From: Allobosea sp. CRIB-10
Lineage (GTDB): Bacteria > Pseudomonadota > Alphaproteobacteria > Rhizobiales > Beijerinckiaceae
Direction: 5' to 3'
DNA length: 64,000 nucleotides
Assembly (NCBI RefSeq): GCF_900112185.1
Contig: NZ_FOKP01000005.1
Span: forward strand, 124,001 to 188,000
Below are positions 43,674-53,627 of this stretch, in pieces; position 1 is the first letter of the stretch, and each line of letters begins with the position of its first letter. The position numbers and the translations under genes were made by a program. The notes under the pieces were generated by a model. That model searched no databases, had not been told where the DNA came from, and was given only the letters and a program-made list of their open reading frames with translations.

Positions 43674-44299
43674 AGCTGATCATGCTCTCAGTCGTCTTCG
43701 AGATCGCAAGCGAGATCGCCCTCGCGCAGGGCGCCCCCGATCCGATGGCGCAGCTTCGTGCCTGCTCGCTGCTCGACCCGGCCGAGCGGCCTGCTTGCCT
43801 GAACAAGCTGCCGCAGCCGGGGAAGGTACCCGCGCCTGCGGCAGGCGACGCCGAAGGCTGGATCATCAGCGAGACCACGTCCCCGGTCGACTACACGCCC
43901 ATCGTCACCGCAACCACTTTCGCCCAGGGCAATGCAAACCCTGCGCTGAAACAGCTTTCCATTCACTGCCGCGGCGGCCGGACTGAGATGGTGGTCGCTG
44001 GGGCGGCCGTCTCCGACAGCGGCGTCGACTACGCTCTGTCCTATCGCCTCGACGGCGGCCAGCCTGTGTCGGTGGCGGCGGGGCGACCATCCTTCGGGAC
44101 CGGCGTTGCTTTCAGGGGCGATGTCGTCGGCCTGCTGCTGTCGCTTCCCGATGACGGCGGCATTGCGATCCGTCTCGGCACGCGCGCAGGCGCGGTCCAT
44201 GACGGGCATTTCAGCCTGGTCGGCCTGAAGGCGGCGCGCGACAGGGTTGCTGTGGCCTGCAAATGGCCGCGCACTCTCGCCAGGCCACGTAGCGAATAG
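43670..44299 (+). CDS. Exported VasI/TagO-like protein
   Basis: A 209-residue protein whose ATG overlaps the TAXI gene stop. An N-terminal hydrophobic segment is followed by LRACSLLDPAERPACLNKLP, WIISETTSPVDYTPIVTATT, an IHCRGGRTE strand, a SYRLDGGQPVS strand and a closing VACKWP. This is the layout of VasI/TagO, periplasmic proteins linked to type VI secretion, with four matching cysteines. No other type VI gene is present, so the link is by resemblance only. Confidence 0.45.
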   Translation: MKLIMLSVVFEIASEIALAQGAPDPMAQLRACSLLDPAERPACLNKLPQPGKVPAPAAGDAEGWIISETTSPVDYTPIVTATTFAQGNANPALKQLSIHCRGGRTEMVVAGAAVSDSGVDYALSYRLDGGQPVSVAAGRPSFGTGVAFRGDVVGLLLSLPDDGGIAIRLGTRAGAVHDGHFSLVGLKAARDRVAVACKWPRTLARPRSE

Positions 44300-44323
44300 T
44301 CCTCGAACCATGGGTGGAATGCG

Positions 44324-44830
44324 ATGACGATCAGCTTCAAAGATGCTCTCGGCACGGTCTTGCTGGCCGGCCTCGCTTTCACCTTCGTCGCCCCGCCTGC
44401 GACGGCGCAGGCCACGAAGCACAGCGCCGTGCAAGCGCCGAAACCGCCGGTACCCGACAGGAAGCCGCACCGGCTGATCCTGCAGGTGAACACGAACGAG
44501 CCGGCGACGATGAACCTCGCGCTCAACAACGCGACCAATGTGGCGCAGTACTATCAGGAACTCGGCGAGAAGGTGGAGATCGAAGTCGTGACCTTCGGCC
44601 CCGGGCTGCACATGCTGCGCGACGACACCTCGCCGGTGAAGGCGCGCATCAAGGCGATGGCGACGAGCACGCCGGCCATCACCTTCAAGGCCTGCGGCAA
44701 CACCCAGGGCAATATGAGCAAGGCTGAGAACAAGGAGATCGCCCTGATCCCGGAAGCTGCGGTGGTGAAGTCCGGCGTCGTGCGGGTCATGGAGCTGCAG
44801 GAGAAAGGCTGGACCTATGTCAGGCCGTAA
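44324..44830 (+). CDS. Exported DsrE-like protein
   Basis: A 168-residue protein with a signal peptide (ALGTVLLAGLAFTFVAPPAT) and a DsrE/DsrF-type alpha/beta domain: RLILQVNTNEPATMNLALNN, EIEVVTFGPGLHMLRDDTSP, FKACGNTQGNM, and an export-typical C-terminal VVRVMELQEKGWTYVRP. The one conserved Cys (in TFKACGNT) sits where DsrE proteins carry a persulfide. It starts 24 bases after the VasI-like gene. Confidence 0.7.
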   Translation: MTISFKDALGTVLLAGLAFTFVAPPATAQATKHSAVQAPKPPVPDRKPHRLILQVNTNEPATMNLALNNATNVAQYYQELGEKVEIEVVTFGPGLHMLRDDTSPVKARIKAMATSTPAITFKACGNTQGNMSKAENKEIALIPEAAVVKSGVVRVMELQEKGWTYVRP

Positions 44831-44977
44831 TCGGCCAGGACCGGCGCTCTGAAACGGGCGCCCGGCCGCTAGATGATCTTCTGCCGAGGCGCGTTCGCGC
44901 ATGCCTGCCCTGCCGGCTGAACCTTGCCCTTTCCGGTGAGGGAGCTAAGAGCACTCCGTCTTTTCCAGATTGAGTGC

Positions 44978-45814
44978 ATGATGATCGCTGGCATTGCCTT
45001 GAATGACTTGATTTTCCTTGCGGTGTCGCTGGTCGCGGCCGGCGCTGCCACTGGCCTGCTCGCTGGTCTGTTCGGCGTCGGCGGCGGCGCCGTCATCGTG
45101 CCGGTGCTCTACGAGGTCTTCAAGGCCATCGGCGTGCCGGACGAGGTGCGCATGCCGCTTGTCGTCGGCACCTCGCTGGCGGTGATCATCCCGACCTCGA
45201 TCCGCTCCTACCGGGCCCATCTCGCCAAGGGCCTGGTCGATACCTCGATCATCAAGATCTGGGCGGTGCCGGTCGTGCTCGGCGTCGTCGGCGGCAGCGT
45301 GATCGCGCGCTACGCCCCGCCGGACGTGTTCAAGGCGGTCTTCGTCGCAGTCGCCTTCGCCAGCGCCATGCGTCTGCTCTTCGCCTCCGACCGCTGGAAG
45401 CTTGGCGACACCATGCCTGGACCGTTCCTGATGCGCATTTACGGCCTGGTTATCGGTGTGCTTTCGTCCCTGATGGGCATCGGCGGCGGCCAGCTCTCCA
45501 GCCTGTTCATGACCTTCTATGGTCGGCCGATCCACCAGGCGGTTGCGACCTCCTCGGGCCTCGGCATCCTGATCTCGATCCCGGGCGCCCTCGGCTACAT
45601 CTATGCCGGCTGGCCGAAGATGGACCTCCTGCCGCCGCTCTCGCTCGGCTATGTCTCGCTGATCGGCTTCCTGCTCTTCATCCCGACCTCGATCTGGACG
45701 GCGCCGATCGGCGCGCGCCTGGCGCATCGCCTGTCGAAGCGCCGGCTGGAGGTCGCCTTCGGCATTTTCCTGCTGGTGGTCTGCGCCCGCTTCTTCTGGT
45801 CGCTGATCGCCTGA
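44978..45814 (+). CDS. TauE/SafE-family membrane transporter
   Basis: A 278-residue permease with eight spans and the two repeated glycine-rich motifs of the family: GLLAGLFGVGGGAVIVPVLY near residue 25 and SSLMGIGGGQLSSLFMTFYG near 165. Members move sulfonates, sulfite, thiosulfate or other organic anions out of or into the cell. Two adjacent ATGs (44978, 44981) are possible starts. The exported DsrE-like gene nearby makes a sulfur substrate plausible. Confidence 0.85.
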   Translation: MMIAGIALNDLIFLAVSLVAAGAATGLLAGLFGVGGGAVIVPVLYEVFKAIGVPDEVRMPLVVGTSLAVIIPTSIRSYRAHLAKGLVDTSIIKIWAVPVVLGVVGGSVIARYAPPDVFKAVFVAVAFASAMRLLFASDRWKLGDTMPGPFLMRIYGLVIGVLSSLMGIGGGQLSSLFMTFYGRPIHQAVATSSGLGILISIPGALGYIYAGWPKMDLLPPLSLGYVSLIGFLLFIPTSIWTAPIGARLAHRLSKRRLEVAFGIFLLVVCARFFWSLIA

Positions 45815-45827
45815 GCGGGAGACGGGT

Positions 45828-46295
45828 ATGGTTGCCGTCCGTCCCTGCGAGGAAGCCGATCATCCCGCCCTTGCCCAGCTGATGGGCGCGATGCAGGCGC
45901 ACTACGGCGTGCCTCGCCCGCCGGACGATGAGATCCGTGCCGGCCTGGCGAACCGGCCGGCGGGAACCGAGCTGCTCATCGCCGAGCATGACGGCAGAGT
46001 CGTCGGCTTCGCTGCCTTCTCGGCGATCTACCCCGGGCCGGGTCTCAAACCCGGCTTCTTCCTCAAGGAAATCTATGTGGCGGAGGCAGCCCGTGGCCTA
46101 GGCGCCGGCAAGGCGCTGCTCGCCGAACTGGCGCGGCTTGCGTTGGGGCGCGGCTTCGGCCGGATCGACTGGACGGCGGCGCGCGACGATGAGCGCCTGC
46201 TGCGCTTCTACGAGAGCCTTGGCGGGAAGCAGCACCCGGAAAAGGTCTTCTTCAGGCTGACCGGCGAGGGGCTTGCCCGTCTCGCGGAGGGCTGA
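45828..46295 (+). CDS. GNAT-family acetyltransferase
   Basis: A 155-residue acetyl-CoA-dependent N-acetyltransferase. The acetyl-CoA loop is in VAEAARGLGAGKALLAELAR, with the upstream FFLKEIYV strand and the C-terminal RLLRFYESLGGKQ typical of the family. It follows the TauE/SafE gene by 13 bases. The acceptor is unknown. Its end overlaps the convergent DUF1289 gene by 44 bases. Confidence 0.85.
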   Translation: MVAVRPCEEADHPALAQLMGAMQAHYGVPRPPDDEIRAGLANRPAGTELLIAEHDGRVVGFAAFSAIYPGPGLKPGFFLKEIYVAEAARGLGAGKALLAELARLALGRGFGRIDWTAARDDERLLRFYESLGGKQHPEKVFFRLTGEGLARLAEG

Positions 46296-46452
46296 GCCGC
46301 TCGTCCAGTGTGGCCATGATCGCGAGCCGCTCGGCCTCCGAGAGCCGCGACCACTGCGCGATCTCCTGCAAGGTCCGTCCGCAGCCCTGGCAGAGCTTGC
46401 TCGCCGGATCGATCACGCAGACCTTGATGCAGGGGCTGGAGACCGCGCTCAT
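46252..46452 (-). CDS. DUF1289 protein
   Basis: A 66-residue protein with the DUF1289 cysteine pattern CIKVC..(8)..CQGCGRT and the RTLQEIAQWSRLSEAERLAI helix. The cysteines probably bind zinc or an Fe-S cluster. Its ATG overlaps the cobS stop (ATGA), so it is coupled to cobS. Its 3' end overlaps the GNAT gene on the other strand. Confidence 0.82.
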   Translation of the reverse strand: MSAVSSPCIKVCVIDPASKLCQGCGRTLQEIAQWSRLSEAERLAIMATLDERLSPPRDGQAPRRSA

Positions 46453-47297
46453 CGCCCGCCCCAGCCGATGACGATGGCGAGGCCGAGATAGATCGCGATC
46501 TCGCCGAGCTGTTGCGCCGCGCCGAGGATGTCGCCGGTCTGGCCGCCGATCAGGCGGATGGCGGTGCGCGATAGCCAAAGCGTGGTCAGCGCTGACACCG
46601 CGAGACCGAGCACGATGCCGGTGAGGGGGAGGGCGCCGGCCGCGACCAGGACCAAAGCGAGCCCGGCCGACAAGCCGTAGGCGACCGGCAGCACTGACCG
46701 CTCGGGCTGTCCGACCGCGGCAGAGGCGCCGTCGCGCCGGGTTGGCGGGGTCGTGGCGAGGATGCGGAGGCCCTCGACGCGCGACCAGGGCGCGGCGACG
46801 AGGACGGCCGCCGCGACCGTCCAAGCGCCGGCCCCTTGCAGGATCGCGGCGAGCGCGCTCACCCGCAGCAGCAGCGACAGGCCGAGCGCCAGCGCTCCGA
46901 AGGTGCCGACGCGGCTGTCCTTCATGATCTCCAGCCGCCGCTCCGGCGTATGCCCGCCGAACAGGCCGTCGGCCGAGTCGGCGAGCCCATCCTCGTGAAA
47001 GGCGCCGGTCGTTACGACGAGCGCGGTGACGGCGAGGGCTGCGGTCAGCAAGGCATTGACGCCGGCAAGGCCTGCAAGCAGCGCGATCAGCGCCGCCGGC
47101 AATGCGATCACCAGCGCTGCGAAGGGCAAAGCCCGCGGCACCAGCTGGAAGTCCGGCAGGGCATGCACGTTTTCGCCTGGCAGCGCCGGCACCGGCAGGC
47201 GCGAATAGAAGCGGATGCAGGTCGCGGTCGCGATCAGCCAGCCCGGCCAGGCGGGCGGCGTCACCTGCGTCGCATCATCGCTGTCGGTTTGCGTCAC
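46449..47297 (-). CDS. cobS: Adenosylcobinamide-GDP ribazoletransferase (cobalamin synthase)
   Basis: A 282-residue membrane enzyme (called cobV in Pseudomonas denitrificans) that joins adenosylcobinamide-GDP and alpha-ribazole. TGAFHEDGLADSADGLFGGH and RRLEIMKDSRVGTFGALAL are the metal-binding and catalytic hallmarks, followed by several spans. GTG 47297 is preferred because homology begins soon after; upstream in-frame codons enter the intergenic region. It is divergent from cobT, whose product feeds it. Confidence 0.92.
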   Translation of the reverse strand: MTQTDSDDATQVTPPAWPGWLIATATCIRFYSRLPVPALPGENVHALPDFQLVPRALPFAALVIALPAALIALLAGLAGVNALLTAALAVTALVVTTGAFHEDGLADSADGLFGGHTPERRLEIMKDSRVGTFGALALGLSLLLRVSALAAILQGAGAWTVAAAVLVAAPWSRVEGLRILATTPPTRRDGASAAVGQPERSVLPVAYGLSAGLALVLVAAGALPLTGIVLGLAVSALTTLWLSRTAIRLIGGQTGDILGAAQQLGEIAIYLGLAIVIGWGGR

Positions 47298-47430
47298 GCT
47301 GCCCCCGGATTGTCTTCGTCCGCTCCAGCCTATAGCAGCAGCGGCTGCGCGGCGGCGATCTCGTGCTGCCCGATTCTCTAGATCATCGCGCGTCCGAACA
47401 GACGCGGTCACGATGATCTATCACATTGTT

Positions 47431-47482
47431 ATAGCATCGGATTATTCCGAAAAGTGGATTCCACTTTTCGGTCCGATGCTAT
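47431..47482. repeat. Large nested inverted repeat between cobS and cobT
   Basis: ATAGCATCGGA (47431) pairs with TCCGATGCTAT (ending 47482), and CCGAAAAGTGG with CCACTTTTCGG inside it, around a three-base loop. The stem is over 20 bp in total. This GAAAAGTGGATTCCACTTTTC element is of the dispersed rhizobial type. It lies 24 bases before cobT and could work as a terminator or transcript-stabilising structure. Confidence 0.65.
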
Positions 47483-47506
47483 AGGTTTTCAAGATCGGCT
47501 CCTCAG

Positions 47507-48538
47507 ATGTCTGCGATGCCCGCCTCCGGCCTGCCCTTCGACGATATCCGCAACCTCATCGCCAACATGCCCGGCCCCGATATGGCGGCGGCCAACACGG
47601 TGCGCGCCCGCGATAAGGAGCTGACCAAGCCGGCCGGCAGCCTCGGGCGGCTGGAGGAGATCGCCGAATGGCTCGCCGCCTGGCAGGGCAAGGCGCCGCC
47701 GCGGGTCGACCGGCCGCTGGTCTGCGTCTTCGCCGGCAACCACGGCGTCGTCGCCCAGGGCGTCTCGGCTTATCCCCAGAGCGTGACGCGCCAGATGCTG
47801 GAGAACTTCGCCGCCGGCGGCGCCGCGATCAACCAGATCTGCGCCGCTTATGATCTCGGCTTCAAGGTCTTCGATCTCGCGCTCGACCTGCCGACCGGCG
47901 ATTTCACGGAAGGAGACGCGCTCGACGAGCGCGCCTGCGTCGCGACCATGGCCTTCGGCATGGAGGCGCTCGCCGGCGGCGCCGACCTGCTCGCGCTCGG
48001 CGAGATGGGCATCGGCAACACCACATCGGCCGCCGCGATCTTCGCCGCGCTCTATGGCGGCGGCGCGGCCCAATGGTGCGGCCGCGGCACCGGCGTCGAC
48101 GACGAGGGCTTGAAGCGCAAGATCGCCGCGGTCGAGGCCGGGCTGAAGCTCCACGCCAACCATCTCAGCGATCCGCTCGAAGTGCTGCGTCGCTTCGGCG
48201 GCCGCGAGATGGCGGCGATCTGCGGCGCCATCCTCGCCGCCCGCCTGCAGCGCATTCCGGTGATCCTCGACGGCTATGTCGTCACCGCCGCCGCCGCGAT
48301 CCTGCACGCGCTCGACTCCTCCGCGCTCGACCACTGCATCGCCGGTCATCTCTCGGCGGAGGGCGCGCATGCGCAGGCGCTGGTCAAGCTCGGCAAGCAG
48401 CCCCTCCTGGCGCTCGACATGCGGCTCGGGGAAGGGACGGGCGCCGCACTCGCCGCCGGGCTTGTGAAGGCAGCGGCCGGGGTCCATTCCGGCATGGCGA
48501 CCTTCGCCCAGGCGCAGGTCTCGCAGAAGGGCGAGTAA
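47507..48538 (+). CDS. cobT: Nicotinate-nucleotide-dimethylbenzimidazole phosphoribosyltransferase
   Basis: A 343-residue enzyme (cobU in Pseudomonas denitrificans) that makes alpha-ribazole phosphate for the lower ligand of B12. TKPAGSLGRLEEIAEWLAAW, VFAGNHGVVAQGVSAYPQSV, GEMGIGNTTSAAAI and the C-terminal MRLGEGTGA with the catalytic Glu309 are all present. It supports de novo or salvage cobalamin assembly. Confidence 0.95.
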   Translation: MSAMPASGLPFDDIRNLIANMPGPDMAAANTVRARDKELTKPAGSLGRLEEIAEWLAAWQGKAPPRVDRPLVCVFAGNHGVVAQGVSAYPQSVTRQMLENFAAGGAAINQICAAYDLGFKVFDLALDLPTGDFTEGDALDERACVATMAFGMEALAGGADLLALGEMGIGNTTSAAAIFAALYGGGAAQWCGRGTGVDDEGLKRKIAAVEAGLKLHANHLSDPLEVLRRFGGREMAAICGAILAARLQRIPVILDGYVVTAAAAILHALDSSALDHCIAGHLSAEGAHAQALVKLGKQPLLALDMRLGEGTGAALAAGLVKAAAGVHSGMATFAQAQVSQKGE

Positions 48539-48542
48539 CGAA

Positions 48543-48577
48543 AAAGACGCGCCGGACATCGAGCCCGGCGCATCTTT
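48543..48577. terminator. Bidirectional terminator between cobT and a GST gene
   Basis: A GCGCCGG/CCGGCGC stem (48549-48555 and 48565-48571) is flanked by AAAAAGA on the left and ATCTTT on the right. The two convergent genes end on either side, so it can stop transcription from both. Confidence 0.65.
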
Positions 48578-48583
48578 GGCTCG

Positions 48584-49288
48584 TCAGGCGCCGAAGCGCT
48601 CGATCACCTCGGCCAGTGGCATGTGCCCCTTGAAGGCGCCCTTGCCGGCCGGCGTCTCGCCGTTCTCCAGCGCAGCCGCGAAGGTGACAGCTGGATCCGC
48701 CTCGACCCGCTGGCGCAGCGCCTGCAGCTTCGGCCAGCGCGAGATGTCGGCGACCTCATGATACTCCAGCCAGCGCGCCACGCCGGCGAGCAGGCCGTCG
48801 GCGAGGCTGTGCTTGTCGCCGACCAGCCAGTTCCCACCGTCCAGCATCTCTTCCAGCCGGTCGTGGCGTTCGATCACCTGCTCCCGCCCGAAACGCCGCA
48901 GCGCCGCCTCGAAGTCGGGGGCGGGCTCGGGCAGTTCCAGCGCGACCCAGAGCGGGGTGAAGGCGCCGGTGAAGCCGGTGTTGAGGAAGCCCATCAACTG
49001 GTGCATCCGGTCGGCTTCGGCTGAGAGCGGATCGAAACTGATCTTCCGCTGCGTGTCGCGCGCCTCGAGATAGGCGGCGATCGCCATGGTCTCGGTCAGC
49101 GGGCGGCCCTGATCTGTGATCAGCACCGGGGTCTCGACGCGCTGGTTGATCCGCTTGTAAGGCGGCTCGCGCATCTCGCCGAGCATGTCGACGCGGCTCA
49201 ATTTGTAGGGCTGGCCAAGCCATTCGAGAGCCGCGACCAGGCCCATAGACGTGCCGGACGGGTAGCCATAAACGAGGATCGGTTCCAT
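48584..49288 (-). CDS. Glutathione S-transferase family protein 1
   Basis: A 234-residue protein with a thioredoxin-fold N-terminal domain (PILVYGYPSGTSMGLVAALE, cis-Pro motif ETPVLITDQGRPLTETMAIA) and a helical C-terminal domain (GNWLVGDKHSLADGLLAGVA). The active site has Ser/Thr residues near residue 11-14. The substrate is unknown. It is divergent from an HxlR regulator, a common pairing for electrophile-responsive genes. Confidence 0.82.
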   Translation of the reverse strand: MEPILVYGYPSGTSMGLVAALEWLGQPYKLSRVDMLGEMREPPYKRINQRVETPVLITDQGRPLTETMAIAAYLEARDTQRKISFDPLSAEADRMHQLMGFLNTGFTGAFTPLWVALELPEPAPDFEAALRRFGREQVIERHDRLEEMLDGGNWLVGDKHSLADGLLAGVARWLEYHEVADISRWPKLQALRQRVEADPAVTFAAALENGETPAGKGAFKGHMPLAEVIERFGA

Positions 49289-49397
49289 GTTGCGTTTTCC
49301 ATTGGGGTCGGGAAACGCTGCGCAGCGGGGTGGAACCTAGTCGCTCGCCGCCCCAAGTAAATTACGCACTTTTCTGTAACCAGGCGCGGAACGGATC

Positions 49398-49745
49398 ATG
49401 AAGGACGTCGTGTCCGACTGCTCGATCGAGAGCGTCATGCGGGTATTGAGCGGCCGCTGGCCGACCCTGCTGCTCTACTATCTCAAGGACGGGACCAAGC
49501 GCTTCAACGAGCTCCGGCGCGATAATCCGACGGTGTCGCACCGCATGCTGGCGCTGGAACTGCGCAAGCTCGCGGCGGCTGGCATCGTCCGGCGGATCGA
49601 CCATGACGGCTACCCGCGCCGGGTCGACTATGAGCTGACGGAAGCGGGCCTGCGTCTCGTGCCGCTGATCGACGCGCTCGGTGACTGGTGGGAGGAGGTC
49701 GAGGTCGAGCGGAAACGTGCGGCAGGCGTGCGTCACGCCGCGTAG
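49398..49745 (+). CDS. HxlR-family transcriptional regulator
   Basis: A 115-residue MarR-like winged-helix protein: CSIESVMRVLSGRWPTLLLY, FNELRRDNPTVSHRMLALEL, then the wing RIDHDGYPRRVDYELTEAG. HxlR proteins often sense electrophiles through an N-terminal Cys, and here a Cys lies at residue 8. It is divergent from the GST gene and may repress it. In the 109-base gap, TTAC(49362)..GTAA(49376) is a weak candidate operator. Confidence 0.87.
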   Translation: MKDVVSDCSIESVMRVLSGRWPTLLLYYLKDGTKRFNELRRDNPTVSHRMLALELRKLAAAGIVRRIDHDGYPRRVDYELTEAGLRLVPLIDALGDWWEEVEVERKRAAGVRHAA

Positions 49746-49765
49746 CGCTTCCGCGGCAGGAGAGC

Positions 49766-51286
<1,521 letters not shown>

Positions 51287-51373
51287 GGTCCGAAGGCAAA
51301 CGCTCCCGCCCGGCGGCGCAACCGTCGCGCCCCGGCTCGCCATGATTGGCGAGAAATCGTTAAGCTTGTCCTG

Positions 51374-51925
51374 ATGGCGCGCTTCGGATTCAGGACAAGC
51401 AATTACGGACCGTTCGGCTGGCGGCGGGTCGGCCGCTCGGTCGACTTCGTCGTAGCCCTTGGATTCCTTCTGCTTTTGGCGATCGCGGGCGCCGTTCTGC
51501 AATACCGGCTCGGCTCTGGCCGCAACCTCGCCGGGGCGGCCGAGGCGATCGATGGCGATTCGTTGCGGCTGCTTGGCGAGGAGCTGCGCCTGGAAGGTAT
51601 CGATGCGCCGGAATATCGGCAGATTTGCCGCGACCGCTCCGGCGGCGAGGTCGCCTGCGGCCGGCAGGCACGGCGCGCGCTCGCCGCCATGCTGGCGCTC
51701 GGCAATGTCAGCTGCACGGTCTCGCGGGCCGATCGCTATGGCCGCGGGCTGGCGCGCTGCAAGCAGGGCGATGCCGAGATCAATGCGACGCTCGTCCGCC
51801 AGGGCAATGCGGTCGCCTACGGCGCCTACCAGGCCGAGGAGGCCGAGGCGAAGGCGGCCGGGCGCGGAATCTGGGCGTTGAGTTTCGAGCGGCCGGAGCA
51901 GTGGCGCAAAAGCCATCCGCGCTGA
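51374..51925 (+). CDS. Membrane-anchored staphylococcal-nuclease-type (thermonuclease) protein
   Basis: A 183-residue SNase-fold protein with a membrane segment (FVVALGFLLLLAIAGAVL) that should place the domain in the periplasm. AAEAIDGDSLRLLGEELRLE, GIDAPEYRQIC, SRADRYGRGLARC and EEAEAKAAGRGIW match the family and retain the catalytic Asp, Arg and Glu positions. ATG 51374 overlaps no neighbour and sits 88 bases from the divergent kinase. Confidence 0.85.
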   Translation: MARFGFRTSNYGPFGWRRVGRSVDFVVALGFLLLLAIAGAVLQYRLGSGRNLAGAAEAIDGDSLRLLGEELRLEGIDAPEYRQICRDRSGGEVACGRQARRALAAMLALGNVSCTVSRADRYGRGLARCKQGDAEINATLVRQGNAVAYGAYQAEEAEAKAAGRGIWALSFERPEQWRKSHPR

Positions 51926-52091
51926 GCTGCCGGGCGGCCATGCGGATTCCTCAATCCCGCTGCCGGCTCAGGTATTTTCGTCTCCGGCAATGGCGACCTA
52001 AAGAAGGATCCTCTTTCCGCCTGCCTCAATGCTGGATTCGCCACCGGATGACACCGCTGCCCGCTCGGCCGCCCGCTCGTGAGTTCCTGGC

Positions 52092-53012
52092 ATGATCGGC
52101 GCGATCCTGCTCGCTCTGGCGCCGATCGCGCTCCTGATCGCGCTCGGCCATGCCATGCGCCGCCTGCGCTTCCTGCCGGACTCGTTCTGGCCGCAGGCCG
52201 AGCGCCTGAGCTATTACGTGCTGCTGCCGGCTCTCTTCATGCACGCTCTGGCGATGGCCGATCTCAGGGGGCTGCCTGTAGCCACCCTGGCCCTCACCCT
52301 GATCGCAGCGATCATCACGGTCTCGGCGCTTCTCGTGTTGGCCAAACGTTGGCTCGGCTACAGCGACGCCGCCTTCACCTCGGTCTTCCAGGGCGGCATC
52401 CGCTTCAACAACTATGTCGGCTTGAGCGCCGCGGGCAGCATGCTGGGCCCATCGGCCCTGCCGCTCGCGGCCGTTGCCAACGCCGCGATCGTGCCGACCG
52501 TCAACGTGATCTGCGTCCTGGTCTTCGCCCGCTGGGGCTCGGCCCAGCCGACGCTGCGTGGCATCCTGCGGGGCCTCGCCCTCAATCCGCTATTGATGTC
52601 CTGCGTGCTCGGCATCGCCATCCAGCTTTCCGGCCTGGGCCTGCCACCCGGCGTCGAGGGCTGCCTCAAGGCGCTCGGCCAGGCCTCGCTGCCGATCGGC
52701 CTGCTCTGCGTCGGCGCGGCGCTCGACTGGGGCGCGTTGGGTCGCGGTCTGAAGCCGGCGCTGGTCGCCTCCGTCGCCAAGTTCGTGCTGATGCCGCTCA
52801 CGACCTATGCGGCCTTGAAGGGCTTCGGCCTCGGCGGCCAGGCGGCGACGCTCGCCATCTTGTTCCAGGCGCTGCCGACGGCCTCCTCCTCCTATGTGAT
52901 GGCGCGTCAGCTCGGCGGCGATGCGCCGCTGATGGCCGGCATCTGCGCGTTGCAGACCGTGCTGGCTGCGGTCGCGGTGCCGCTCGCGCTGATCCTGCTT
53001 GCGCCTGGATAG
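52092..53012 (+). CDS. AEC-family transporter (auxin efflux carrier / malonate permease type)
   Basis: A 306-residue membrane protein with ten spans. The paired half-repeats and NNYVG-like FNNYVGLSAAGSMLGPSALP and the second-half ALPTASSSYVMARQLGGDAP are the family signature. Its substrate is probably an organic acid or aromatic; unknown here. The 166 bases before it hold no gene. Confidence 0.87.
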   Translation: MIGAILLALAPIALLIALGHAMRRLRFLPDSFWPQAERLSYYVLLPALFMHALAMADLRGLPVATLALTLIAAIITVSALLVLAKRWLGYSDAAFTSVFQGGIRFNNYVGLSAAGSMLGPSALPLAAVANAAIVPTVNVICVLVFARWGSAQPTLRGILRGLALNPLLMSCVLGIAIQLSGLGLPPGVEGCLKALGQASLPIGLLCVGAALDWGALGRGLKPALVASVAKFVLMPLTTYAALKGFGLGGQAATLAILFQALPTASSSYVMARQLGGDAPLMAGICALQTVLAAVAVPLALILLAPG

Positions 53013-53026
53013 AGTTGCCGTGCCGC

Positions 53027-53404
53027 TCACATCACGCCGACGGTGATCTTCGTTTTCTTCGCATGGGCCGCTCTCGGCGCGGTGACCAGATAGGTCGTAT
53101 GGAAGCCGCCCACTCTCTCGGAGGCGGTGAACCAGAATGTGCGGGTCTCGTCCTTGGGGACGCGCAGCTTCAGCTTGCCCTTGACGCTGACATCGTCCGC
53201 GTCGGAGTTCACCCAGGTCGAGAACTTCATGTTCGTCGGCGAGACGAAGACATCGGCCTGCAAGGCCGTGACCTGGAGCTCGGCCCATCCGTCCTTCATC
53301 AGGATGATGTTGAACTCATGGCTGCTGGCGGTGGACCTTTCCCCGAACGAGGGAGCGCTGGCGGCTTTGCCGCCGAAGCTGGCGATCTCGGTCAACTTGG
53401 CCAT
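53027..53404 (-). CDS. Small uncharacterised protein
   Basis: A 125-residue protein with a good ribosome site (GGAGGG) before ATG 53404. It reads as a beta-rich soluble domain (AELQVTALQADVFVSPTNMK, DDVSVKGKLKLRVPKDETRT, FWFTASERVGGFHTTYLVTA) with no signal peptide and no family I recognise. It is divergent from the second GST gene across 223 bases with no other feature. Confidence 0.6.
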   Translation of the reverse strand: MAKLTEIASFGGKAASAPSFGERSTASSHEFNIILMKDGWAELQVTALQADVFVSPTNMKFSTWVNSDADDVSVKGKLKLRVPKDETRTFWFTASERVGGFHTTYLVTAPRAAHAKKTKITVGVM

Positions 53405-53627
53405 GATGTCCCTCCGGACGCTCGATGCGGGAGCGTCGGAGCATTGGAGAGGGAAACGCGCCGGCGTTCGTCGTGCGAATGCATGAGATCGCCGCAGCCG
53501 CGGGACTTCGGCGTTATGGGCGTGGCGAGCCGCAGCCATGTTCGTGCCGTCTTGTCCGGCTTTGTCTTGACAGGGCAAGCTCGCCGCCCTGAATGCGGCT
53601 GTGGCGTCCTGGGCGAAGAGGCAAGGC

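Noticed and set aside
43670..44299. A type VI secretion locus
   Set aside because: Only a VasI/TagO-like protein is present; no Tss, Hcp or VgrG genes are nearby.
47424..47445. TTGTTATAGCATCGG resembling a Zur site before cobT
   Set aside because: It is the outer arm of a large inverted repeat (47431-47482), and only the first seven bases match the proposed sites.
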